A stretch of 64,000 nucleotides of DNA from Loxodes magnus. Lineage: Eukaryota > Ciliophora > Karyorelictea > Loxodida > Loxodidae. The stretch spans positions 744,001 to 808,000 of the forward strand of contig CAMPDV010000092.1 of assembly GCA_946699065.1 (NCBI GenBank), written 5' to 3'. How positions within the stretch are numbered: position 1 is the stretch's first letter; the number at the start of each line of letters is the position of its first letter. The translations under genes and the position numbers were made by a program. The notes beneath the pieces were generated by a model. The model was not told where the DNA came from, did no database searches, and worked only from the letters and a program-made list of their open reading frames with translations. This document shows, one piece after another, positions 26,119 to 36,859 of the stretch.

Positions 26119-29100
26119 TCATCGCTAATTATACTTTCTCCATTCAGTCATTTTATCATATAGTTCCTTAGTCACTACTTATTTTATTATTCTCAAATCA
26201 AGTGGTTATTAGCACTTAAAACACTAAAGTGATTACTATGAAAATTCTTGCTTTTCAAACTTTTCATTTACTAGCTGGCAAATGCAATCCTAGCAAAATA
26301 GTTTCTTGCAACATATAAGGTAAATAAACAGTTTGTGATGCTTTGATTAATCACATTTGGCACATGTTTCCTATCTTTCATTTGGATTATTTTTAGCATA
26401 AATAATATTATGAGTCATTTAGTTTTTAAAAGCTGGACTATTACATTGCAAGCATGCTGTATTATAACTTACTTCCATTTTAAATTAAGTTTAAATAGCA
26501 TTCTTAACACTTCAAGATGTTACATTTGCAGTATGACAATGTGAGTTCTTCTTCCTTTCTATTAGATTAGCATCCAGGACATATTTTAAATTTAATATTT
26601 TGTCCAGTTTTATCATACCTTCAATTGAACTTTGATCCTTAAGGAGGGGTGCAAAGAGTTCCTATTTTTACACAAGCTTAACACCTTTCATCAAATTTTA
26701 AATCGTTATTTTATGCACTGTAGTGATTACAATCTGTTCTATGGTAAAAATTAGAATGAATCTTCGTGGGTTATCTTAGAACAGAGCAGCAAAACGACCA
26801 TTCCACTCCACATTTTATGCAATTAACGTGCTCGCAATTCTCATCTTTAGTCATCCAACTTTCGCAATTTGGACATTTTCTAATATCCATACCAGCGCTT
26901 TTAGCGATTTCTAATCCTTACTCCAGATTACAGTCATAATCATGCTTTTATTTAAAGCAAATACTGCAGAATACATAAGTACATATAGGGCATTTAATAT
27001 TTTAGATATCTTCTGCTACCATTTTATAATTACATTTATTTGGATTTGGACATGTTATGATTCCTTTTATGCTTTCTATTCTCCATTTTTCCATTATTTC
27101 TAGCTGCTCCATACTTAAATGAGCTTTAATTATGTTGAAGTCTGTCTGTTTTGTATCTCAAGGTATTTTTTCTAAAGGCTCACTACATGTTGGACAAATT
27201 ATATCTTCAGTTTTAAATTTGTTTTAATCTAGTAAGCTAGTAAGCCATCTAGTTAAATCCTCATGACATATTTAATGACTACAGTTCAGAGTGCAACAGT
27301 ATTCTTCAACATCAAGCTTTTCTCCACAAACTGTACAGATAAATTTAGGTCTTTAGTTTATCGTCGTTTGATTGATAAGATCTTAGCTTTTCTTGTCTAT
27401 ATTTTAGGATTATGGTTGATTTTATTGATTTTCAGTATTCAGCTATCCAACTTATTAGGTAGACTCTTTGCTAACTTAATTTTAAATTTAAGAAATCTAA
27501 GTTACTTACTACTGATCATAATTTTGCTAGCAGATAAAGCAAATGCCTTAGTTTTAACTTAGATTACCTGCTAAACAGTCTCTGCATATCTTTTTTTAGC
27601 AGCAATTTAGCTAAATGATCTATAGTTCCGATCCTATTTTATTACAACTACAGCACTTTGTTGATAGCTAATTGATCTTTTAAATGTCTCCTTCATAAAT
27701 TTGCTATTAGCAGTTGATTCGTAAGCACTTGCGGTTATTAGAATTAATTCTGTTTTGTATTGGAATTTATACGCATGAAGGATGAAACTTATGGCCACAG
27801 ATTGAGAGAGCAATCATTTCTTCTGGTCTATCATTTTTAGTATGCTTACAATTTGAAAAATGGCAACATATAAATAACTTTTCATATGCTTTAACTGTCT
27901 ATTCATTCAAGGAAGCTCCACATATGCTACATTAAGCTATATTAATGACTTACATCTTTAGATGTTAGCTACTTGTCCTAAACAGTCTAGACAAATATCA
28001 TGACAAGACATGTGAGATTTATCATAGTTTTATTTAGTTTTTTTACACTAAAAACACTAAAATTCTTGATTAGAATACTTATAAACTGAGATTCTCATCT
28101 ATGGTTGCTACATCTTACTATAATTTTAGCCAAATATTGTCTGCAACTACTAGTCTGTTAACAGTGTAGTTTAGTTTTTTTCCTATAAGCATTTAGGGCA
28201 ACTATTTTAACTTCCACTCTACTATTTATTTTACTCAAGGATGGACTAAGTTAAGCAAGCCTTATGATACCTATGCTTACAGTTTAGCTCTATTTTAATT
28301 TGCTGCTTTTTATTACATGTTGAACAAACGTAAGGATCTAGTGAACTTCCAACTCCAATAAGTTAGATCTCCATAGGGAACAATGTATGATGTTCGTTTC
28401 CTTACTAAATCTAGCATAGCTAGTTAAGATTAGGCAACTAATCAGTAGAATTAATTTAGTATGACTGAGTCATTCCTACATTAGTCTATAGCTATTTATT
28501 CTCAATCGCTAGCTAAATAAGCTCTTTGGTAAAAGTGTTTTCATTATTGATGAATGATTAGTCTTGATTCCTAAACTCAATATAGATATTAGCAAACTGT
28601 TTCATTTCCTTTACTAGTTCCTGTACTGAAATATTCATAGAGCTGTAACATTTTTTTAGCCTATATGATAATAACTCAATTATTTTACTCTAATTTCTGC
28701 TTTGTTCAGCAAAATTTTCCTATTTTTTCATGTAAATTGGGAAACCTATTAGAAAAGCCCATTTTTCTTAAGGTTAGAAAAGCGCACTTTTTATGTTTGG
28801 TGGGTACATATATTCAGGGGAAAATTAGCCTTAAGGAGTTAAGCCATCTAGTCTAGTATGTTCTCTAGTATATAAAACACTTCAGAAGTTTTGACTTTAG
28901 TAATCTAAAAGGCAAATAAGTGGAAAAGCTTCAGTTCCTTCTTAATACTGATTTATTGCAACACCCTAGCTTTAATCAGTTTCACGAACTACTTAGACCT
29001 AGAGAACCTCGCTAAGAGCCTATATAATATGATTAATAGTCTATAAGTCAGTTTGCTATTTCTGCAACACTTACAATAGTAAGCTTAGTATAGTTAATGA

Positions 29101-29440
29101 GAAACTGCTAATTATTTAAAAGCAATGTATATCAATTCTGGGGATTTATCTAATAAACTAAAGATTATGTTATCGCTGTCAATATTTATTTTCCTCATTT
29201 TTACAAAAGTCTAAGTACTAGATAAAACTAAAGTAAGAGCTATTAAAGCCTAATATAAGCTGGGCTCTGATCTTTCTTTTAATTATTGAAATTTTTATAA
29301 TTTCCTCACATTATATAATTGCTAGTGAAGGTCTGATAAATAAATAGAAATGAAGATTTTAATTTTTTTAATATTGGAACATAATCGCATAATCTAGCTG
29401 AAATGAATCATGCAGAATATTTAAATAGATCTTTTTTTAA
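26119..29440 (-). CDS. Otubain-like (inactive) plus RBR ubiquitin ligase fusion, copy R
   Basis: Stop TGA at 26119-26121. The 3' half equals copy A (RING, IBR, catalytic-type second RING). Upstream come a RING-H2-like finger (YVCSTCNKK ... CKHRYHKACL ... CPKCL) and another Cys/His finger (CSICGASL ... CGHKFHPSC). The N-terminal ~250 residues match the otubain-like domain of the 56-59 kb paralogue: SEPSLYQALIAL sits where active otubains have DGNC, and NFWSVLYTREH where they have the HYDILY His, so both catalytic positions are changed. Two introns (26457-26472, 27937-27953) are supported. At least one unexplained frame change near 29080 and a shorter stretch after the Ser site suggest decay of this half. 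The start lies somewhere near 29340-29450. Confidence 0.72.
26457..26472 (-). other. 16-nt intron (copy R)
   Basis: Same sequence and place as the copy A intron at 1005-1020: GTAAGTTATAATACAG on the minus strand. Confidence 0.88.
27937..27953 (-). other. 17-nt intron (copy R)
   Basis: GTAAGTCATTAATATAG; splicing joins ANIQR to SQCSICGA. A 17-nt intron sits at the matching codon of the paralogue (57831-57847). Confidence 0.88.
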
Positions 29441-29449
29441 ATACTGAAT

Positions 29450-30775
29450 GATTTCTCTTCTCGTTTTAATCTTCAAGCAAAGATATTAAAAGTACTCTTC
29501 TTAAATTTTCTTCCCATTTGAGTAATTTAATGACTTTCATTTTTTATCTTGAACATTTCTGATATTTCTTAAATAATTCTTAAGATTTAGACTATTTTAT
29601 CTTCCTTAGCAAGTTGGATTCTTGAGAAACTTCCAGCTAATATATTTCTAATCATATAAAATTAATTCTTTCTATTTTTCCAAAAGTTCTAATTCTAAGA
29701 AAACTCCCTAAATAAATCTCTATAATAAAGAACCAGAAAATATGTTCTAGATAAAAAAAAGTTGAAGTCACTTAAATAAGTTTAACTAGATTTTGTATAA
29801 ATATGGTATTAAATTGAGTTCATAATAGAAGTTATAAGAGTTGTTCTAAGATAATAGATATAAAGGATTTTCTTAATAAGTTATTTATTTAAGTTAATAT
29901 ATGATATTTAAGGAAATATATTTCAATTATTTTATACTTGGCTTGCTTTTCTTCTTTCAGTAAACATATATATGTTCCTTTGAAAAATTCCTATAACTTG
30001 CTTTTTTCATTTTTTTAAGAGTTAGATTTAACTTTTGGAAGGCAATTTTATAAGTATCATTGATATAATTAGATGCTTCTTTTTAAATACCTCTGAAATG
30101 GAAATCTTAAGTACATCTAGACAATAAAAAAAGATTTGACTGAGTCTGGATTTTCTTAATTTATTAATTTATTTTAAAATAAAAGTGCATAATCTACTCT
30201 TTTTATCTGTGTATGAAGGTAGTCAGATTAAAAATATAAAAAAGAATTGGTAAATGCAGATAATGAAGATTTAATGACCATTCCACCATTAATCTTAGTA
30301 ATTCAGCAATTTAGCAATTTACTTAGCCTCTGCTAAAGTAGTTAAAGGATTAATATTCTAGAGAATCTAATTAGTTAGAAAAAGGTTCTACAAAATGCTT
30401 ATAATTATATGAGAAATAACTTCATTCTAATAATAGCTTTAGAACCTGTAACCCTTAAATCAGAAATATTTGGTTGAAATGGAGTTCATAATATCTTTTT
30501 CTTCTTATTTATACTTTAAATGAGCAATTACTCCTTTCTAGACAATTGGCTATCTATCGGTAATGAAATATATTTAATTTTAATTTTTTTAAGAAAAGTA
30601 GCAACATCTCAAATTTAAATATTTATTCTAAGCTTTACTAAACAGAAGCTTAAATGTAGCTTATAGTAATTTTTGGGATTTTGCTTAGAACTTGAAAACT
30701 CCAATAAATCATTTAAAAATCTAGACGATACAAAGTTTTTCTGGTAATTAGAAATTCTTATTCCTTTTAGTTTTC
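29450..30775 (-). pseudogene. Diverged minus-strand coding remnant next to LINE2
   Basis: A minus-strand frame near 30060-29950 (including YKIAFQKLNLTLKKMKK) resembles one at about 62260 (KYRIAFQNFSYKG). Both recall the basic linker between endonuclease and RT of a LINE, but core motifs are not visible here. It may instead belong to the tail of the receptor-like gene that LINE2 interrupts. The rest of the stretch shows nothing clear. Confidence 0.3.
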
Positions 30776-30791
30776 TTGCAGAGGATTTAAA
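30776..30791. repeat. LINE2 target-site duplication, 3' side
   Basis: TTGCAGAGGATTTAAA, exact match to 36835-36850; it merges with the (TTTAAA)n tail. Confidence 0.92.
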
Positions 30792-30825
30792 TTTAAATTT
30801 AAATTTAAACTAAAAGAGTTTTTTG

Positions 30826-30867
30826 ACGTCTTTAATTGCAAGAATTGCTTCTTTCAATTATAGACGT
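30826..30867 (-). promoter_or_regulatory. 3' hairpin of LINE2, putative RT recognition element
   Basis: On the minus strand the outer arms ACGTCT and AGACGT, middle arms TAATTG and CAATTA, and inner arms AAGAA and TTCTT pair around a GCAA (GNRA) tetraloop, with single mismatches between the blocks. It is followed by CAAAAAACTCTTTTAGTTTA and the repeat tail. Terminal hairpins of this sort serve as reverse-transcriptase recognition sites in some LINE/SINE pairs. Confidence 0.8.
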
Positions 30868-30911
30868 TAGTAAATGTTTTTAAATAGTTTTTTAATCTTG
30901 TTTACATCTCA

Positions 30912-33900
30912 TCATTTTTCTTTAATTAGTTCTTCTTTCTATTCATCTTTAGCTTCTTCCTTTTTTGCTTTCTCCATTTCTAGAATCTCAAGTCTCCTTG
31001 TCATTAGCTTCTTATGAAATATTTTGATCTATAAGTCTAAATACTCCAATTTAGACCTTGAAAATGAGTTTAGATATTCTTGATCGTATAGTATAAGGCG
31101 CCTTAAGTCATAATTTCCGATATTTTCCGATAATCAATTCATTATATTAGAATAGTACACACATTTAAAGATATGCTCGAAAGTTTCATACTCTCCACAC
31201 ATACAATAGGGATTATCAATGGGGTAATGACGATCTTAAAGATCCTTACGGAAATTATAAGTTTAGGTTCTAAGTTTATATATACTGATAATTTCTCGTC
31301 TATACTATTTGTTTAATTTAGTATAAGTAATTTGTGGAAATTGTTAAAGATTACCAAATTATTCAGTATATACTCTAGCTGTTTTCATCCTCATAAATTT
31401 TTTAGTAGCTACTTTGTAGAAATATTGTTGTATTTTTTCTCTTACATGTTTAGTAAAAGTTTTAAGATTGGTATTATTCTATTAATTCTGCAGATCGATA
31501 TTATAAAGGTCTGATAATTGCTACACTTAATCGTAGTATTGAAATCCTTTTTTCCATATATTAATGAAAAGAGAGCCTATTGTTGATCTTGGAAAATCAG
31601 TACTTTCTTATTTAATTTTATGGTAGAATCTGAAGAATTTTATAGCCATAATGTGCTTAAAGGGTAATCAATTCAGGTCTATATAACATGATTCATTAAA
31701 TGTTGAAGATGCTACTTAAAAAGCTTTTCTTGAAATTAATCTCATGCTTGATTCTATTCTGTTCAGAACTCCAGTTACTCCTTTTTGAATACTTCATGGT
31801 ACTAAGTCTCCTCCATATTCTGCTTTAGGTAATGTAAAAAGTCTACATAAAGTTTTAAAATGTCAAGGAGTTACATTCTTATATCTCATCAGTTAAAAAA
31901 CAGCTTTCTTCATTGCAGCTATATACTTGAATGCAGTTTCTTTGCAATGGGGATTTAAGTTCTTCTTCTAATGTAGAATAACTCCTAAATATGTTACTTG
32001 TTCTTTTTAAGCAATTGGCTAATTTCCTAATTATAAATTTAAAATTTATTATTTCTGATTCTTCTTTAGAAATTAGATGCATTCGGATTTGGTAACATTA
32101 ATCTTTAAATGTGTTCATGCAAAAACTTTATTTGCTTCATTTATTAAATTCTACATCTACTTTGCAGATTTGGAAAGAAGAATAAGATCATCTGCCCATC
32201 CTCTACAAGCGAAGCTAATACTTGAATCCTGGCATTTAAATCCCAATTAGGTACTTTTACTTTCCAGATATCTAATTACTATGTCATAATACAATAATGC
32301 TAAAACTGGTCCATGAGAACTTCCTTACATAACTCCATTGTTGAACTATAAAGTTCTGGTGCTCTTACCATCTATGATAAATGAAGAATTTAGGTTTTTA
32401 TAAAACGATTCTAAAGCTATTATTATTCCAAGTGGTAGTTTAACTCTCTTAAGTTAATCAAACAAGAGTCTTCTTTCTATTGAGTCAAACATTTTTTCAA
32501 CGTCTATCAGTGTTGCTATCAATTTAGTCTTACCTTTAGCACATTTCCGATAGTTATCAATTATTTGTTATATTATTCAAATTTATTAAGTTGTTTATCT
32601 GTTTTTCATAAATCCCATTTATGAAGGGTGAATCAAATTTCTCTAATAAATCAGATTGTATAGTCTTTTTGTTAAAGCTTTATCATATAGTTTTAGAATA
32701 GTATTAATAAGAGAAATAGGTCGTCAGTTTTTCCAATCATCTTTATTTCCTTTTTTAAATATTGGAATTATCACCGATATATTTAATTCCTAAGGGATTC
32801 TTCCAAGTCTTAGCATATTATTCAGAAAAGAATGAAGAATTATTAATAAATATTATCCACCATATTTCAGAAGTTCGCCTTTTATTCCATCTGGACCAGC
32901 TGCTTTTCCATTCGGAATTTCTTTTATAATTTCTTATATTTCTTTTATGGTAAAAAGATCAAATCCTTACAAATACGAGAGTGGATAATCTTTAATTTCT
33001 TAAATATTATCGTATATTTTATCTATTTTTTAATTACTAAGATTTATCTATTCTTGAGTTAGATTATAATGCTTGTTAAAAACACAATTTTCCCATGATT
33101 CAATGAATTTATTTTTGATTTCTTAATTAAAGTTCATAGTATTTCTCTTCAAAGGATTTAGAATTTTCTTAGCCTGTGAAAAAATTTCCCTAGAATCTCC
33201 ATTAAGAAGTAGAAATTTCTTTTTTGCTTTGTTTTTTTTAAATTTTCATAGATTATACTTGAAGTCTTTCCAAAGTCGTTTTGCTTCCTCATGAAGATTA
33301 GTTACTTGCTAGTTTATTCTTCCAAATCTTACGTGAGCTTCCTTATATTCTGAGTTAGTTCTTTTTGCCTCTATATATTTCTTTGTGAGAGCTCGAGGAA
33401 GTTTGTTATAATTTGAATCTGGAATAAACGAACCTAATGTTTGATCAGCATTGTCTTAAATATTACTTTTGATGCATTCATATTAATCTTCAAGATTATC
33501 TTAATCTATTTAAAAGAATTCTAGATAAGTTTGTAGGAAAGATTCTTAATATTTTTATCTATCTATTGCATCTTATAACCTATTTATTTTATATTTTCTC
33601 TGAGTTATCTTTTCCCAATATACTATAGAATTATTGATAAAGTCGACAGTGATTGGAATATGATCAGAAAATAAACTATTATTATGAGCAGTGAAATTTG
33701 CAAACTACTTAACGTTCAAATGATTGCTTATAATGATATAATCATTACAATACGTTTTTCCTGTTCCTTTGTGAATACATGTATTAATGTTGCTATCATT
33801 CACTATCTCAAGATCGTTTTATAGTAAGAATTCTTATAGTCTAATGTTATTATCATAAGCATTTTCAGGATTATCACCGAAGCCTTATAAAAGAGCATTG

Positions 33901-34301
33901 AAATCTCCCATTAGTATATGTGGATTATCATTATATAAATTCAGCAATGTATTTAGTTGTTCATAAGCTAAATCTTTAACATCTTAACTTTTTCCATTAT
34001 CAGGCATGTAACAAGACGTGATTAAAATATTATCCAGTTTAATTGTTATGAATCTATTTATTTCTTTTTCAACTTATATATGTATTTCTGTACTATTAAA
34101 TTCTTCTCCTACAATTAAGCATACACCTCCTCCTTTTCCTGAGTTCTTAAAATATGTTTTAAATCCATTTATCAATATTGGAGGAAAGTCATCTTTTTAT
34201 CAGGTTTCGTTTATTGATAAAATATCTATACTGTTATCTCTGATAAATTCTTCAATATTCAAGCACTTGCTCGCTATTCCATTAATATTTATATGTCCCA
34301 T
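30912..34301 (-). CDS. LINE2 ORF2: AP endonuclease and reverse transcriptase (1129 aa)
   Basis: ATG at 34301, 1130 codons in one frame, ending in tandem TGA TGA. Endonuclease (about 1-235): MGHININGI, SINETW, GGGVCL, MGDFNALLQ, SDHIPITV. RT: GKAAGPDGIKGELL, PIFKKGNKDDWKNWRPISLI (Trp of NWRP is a TGA), LIDVEKMFDSI, GVMQGSSHGPVLALLYY, RGWADDLILLSK. A downstream IDLNWLPF also uses TGA for Trp and is shared with the LINE fragment at 61.4 kb. C-terminal finger: RHYPIDNPYCMCGEYETFEHIFKC. Catalytic Asp residues of RT and the endonuclease SDH motif are all present. Confidence 0.95.
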
Positions 34302-34607
34302 CTTTATTTTTTAAATTTATTAGTCCTTTCTAATTTTTTCCGAGCCTGCAGATAGACCACTTTCGTAAATGCAAATGCTTTTCTATCCTTATTGGTTAAT
34401 CTAAATATGTACTAATCTTTTTCCATACTCAGGATGTTAATGAAAATATTGTATCAAAATATATATTACTTACGTCGTATATTTTTTAAGTAGCTTTCTA
34501 TCTATATCAATTTTACTTTTCACACTATCACATGTACCTTATTCTAAATCTTAAGTAACTGTGACATATCTACCTTATATATTGTGCATTTCGTACTATG
34601 GACGTCT

Positions 34608-36827
34608 TCAAGTTTCGGATTTAATAAACTTTTAAAGTTATAGACTAGTCAGATTGAAATAACATATTATTTAATCGCACTCTTTTTTATTATTATGTTT
34701 ACTCATACGTTTTGCTGGCGGAATTGTTTTATCTTCTTCTTCATGTTTCCTTTTAAGAATATTAAGATTAATATTGGAAGATAAGGTTTAATTCTGATAA
34801 ATAGCATCGATCGAATCTGTTTAGTTTTATTAATCTTTTTTTCATCTTTTAGTAGAATAATTAAATATATCTTTTTTCAAATTTTAATTAAGTTTTTAAA
34901 ACTCTTCTATTTTTATCTCAAGTGTCTACATATTTTGGGTACTTTAAATGAATTTTAAGTTGAGTTAGTGATATTAATGCTATAGTAAAACAAAATCTTC
35001 ATCTGGCAATTTTATTTGACAGTATTAGTTATTATGTTATGTTATAATAGTATTAGTTTATGCTTCCTATTAATTATTTTAAGTTTACATTAACTTGTCT
35101 TGCTTGATTATATTTGTTTGAGTAAATTTTTGACACAAAAAAGCTGTTTATTATTTATTTATATTATCTGTTTAGATAATACTATCCTTTGTTTAAATAT
35201 TTCCATATAATGTCTAAGTTTATGCATCTACAAATTACTTCTTCTAAAATTACTATTAATTACTGAATTCTTTTGTATGTTAGATTTAATTCTAAAATAA
35301 TTCTTTATACATTTGAATTTCCTTATTTTTTAATAGAATTTAATTTTGAAAAGCTATATTTATTTCATATTTTTATTATCTTTACTTATCTAATTCGATT
35401 TTAAAAGTTAAAATTTCCATTTAAGCTTTCTATTCTTAATCTATAAATTACTTATTTTAGTTTTATAATTTTTAATATTAAGAATATAACTCTTGGAGTT
35501 AAATTTCGTTTATTATTTTTTATTAGGTAATTTGTTGAAGTAAATATTAGTTCTATTCTAATATAGTCTATTGGTATCCTTGCTAAGTTTTATTTAGAAA
35601 GTTATCTATTTCAATTTAAGTAAAATTTTTAATTTTATTAAAGTTTTGGCATAGTGAATTATTTGCTCCTATCATTTAAGCTTAAGTAAAGCTTTAATTA
35701 GCATTGGCTTCAATTTGAATCTCTTAATTAGATTATATTTCATATTTTGAATTGACTTAATTCTCATAGTTTTTCTATTATATCTAAATTTCTTGAAATA
35801 TACTAATTATTTCATCTGTTTAAACTATTTAGTTACTGTAATAAGTGGAGAAGTTTGTTTAAGTAATTTTATGAACTAGTTATTTTGATAGCATTTTTTT
35901 GTGATATTGCTATATATCAGATTTGATTGACTAAAAATTGTTCTATAATTGTTTATATTTCTAATAAATTTTATTTATATAAGTTTTATAATATATTTTA
36001 GATATTTCTTAGTTACTTATCAATGTTTCAATATCTCGTTCATATTTTGCTTTTATATTAATTAACATTTCATTTAATTATTGGTTCTTATCTATAAGTC
36101 TTTATATATTATGTTTAAGTTCTTTTATTTCTAAGGTAAATAAATTCTCATTAGACTAATTAATTATTTAATTTTATATTACATTTCTTAAATCAGCAGT
36201 TTAATTTTAAGCTTGTTTGCTCTGAAGATCAGGTAAATAATGATTATTTGAATTATCAGGATTATTAGTATTATTTTATTTCTGATTAATTTCGTTATTT
36301 GAAATTTAATAGAATTGTTAATTAGTATTATTCAAAAATGAATCTTAAGTTTATGTTATTTTTGACTACCATAAAAGGATATCTTTATTTGAATTTTAAT
36401 TAGGATTTGAAGGTATATCTTTTGAATTCTAACTATCTAAGATAATATCTTATTTTTGGAAAGATTTCTTAGGTAATCGTTTCGTATCTTTCGCGGTATT
36501 ATTTTAGGCGGTTAATCTGTTCATCTATTTATAGGTTGATTTCACTTTCATAATACGCTACAATTAATATCCACGTTGAAGAGAGTTCCTAAGTAGTTTT
36601 AATGGGACGCGTATGAATTTGTTTTCCGGTTTTTGACTACAATTTTTAAGTAGTTGTCTTAATAAATTCATTATTAGGTTTACTTATTTAATTTGTAGTT
36701 AGTCCAAATCTTTCGTTTGGAGATTTTAATGCACCTGCCTATGCTTTTCCTATGAATTTGCAGCTTCTTTGAAATTAATTAAAGAAGAGTCACTATTAAA
36801 AACTAGTGAATTCTATATTTCGTCCAT
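34608..36827 (-). CDS. LINE2 ORF1: Gln/Asn-rich coiled-coil protein (739 aa)
   Basis: A single uninterrupted frame of 740 codons from ATG 36827 to TGA 34608-34610. It is dominated by Gln, Asn, Lys and Glu with long helical or coiled-coil stretches, and ends in a basic nuclear-localisation-like segment (KRKHEEEDKTIPPAKRM). No zinc knuckle, unlike LINE1. Coiled-coil ORF1 proteins act as RNA-binding chaperones in other LINEs; that role here is inferred from position. One internal TGA near the C-terminus is read as Trp. Confidence 0.85.
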
Positions 36828-36834
36828 TTTTTTA

Positions 36835-36850
36835 TTGCAGAGGATTTAAA
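36835..36850. repeat. LINE2 target-site duplication, 5' side
   Basis: Second copy of TTGCAGAGGATTTAAA. Confidence 0.92.
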
Positions 36851-36859
36851 ACAATGCCA

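Larger units (their letters stand above)
23446..27476. repeat. Right arm of inverted repeat IR1
   Basis: Partner of 1-4037. It begins inside the tail of the giant receptor gene, covers the 3' end of that gene and the intergenic DNA, and runs through the RBR half of the convergent minus-strand gene. Confidence 0.93.
30792..36834 (-). mobile_element. LINE2: apparently intact non-LTR retrotransposon, 6.04 kb
   Basis: Full-length minus-strand element with two complete ORFs, a 306-nt inter-ORF gap, a (TTTAAA)n 3' tail and a perfect 16 bp TSD. The 5' end lies only 7 nt before the ORF1 ATG. The 3' end folds as a long hairpin (30826-30867). No frameshift was found in either ORF when TAA/TAG are Gln and TGA Trp. 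Intact ORFs and an unmutated TSD indicate recent insertion and possible activity. It landed within or beside the 3' part of the second receptor-like gene. Confidence 0.93.

Noticed and set aside
1..27476. IR1 arms as terminal inverted repeats of a 27 kb DNA transposon
   Set aside because: The arms contain ordinary gene ends, the left edge is outside the window, no transposase is found in the loop and the inner edges fall inside exons.
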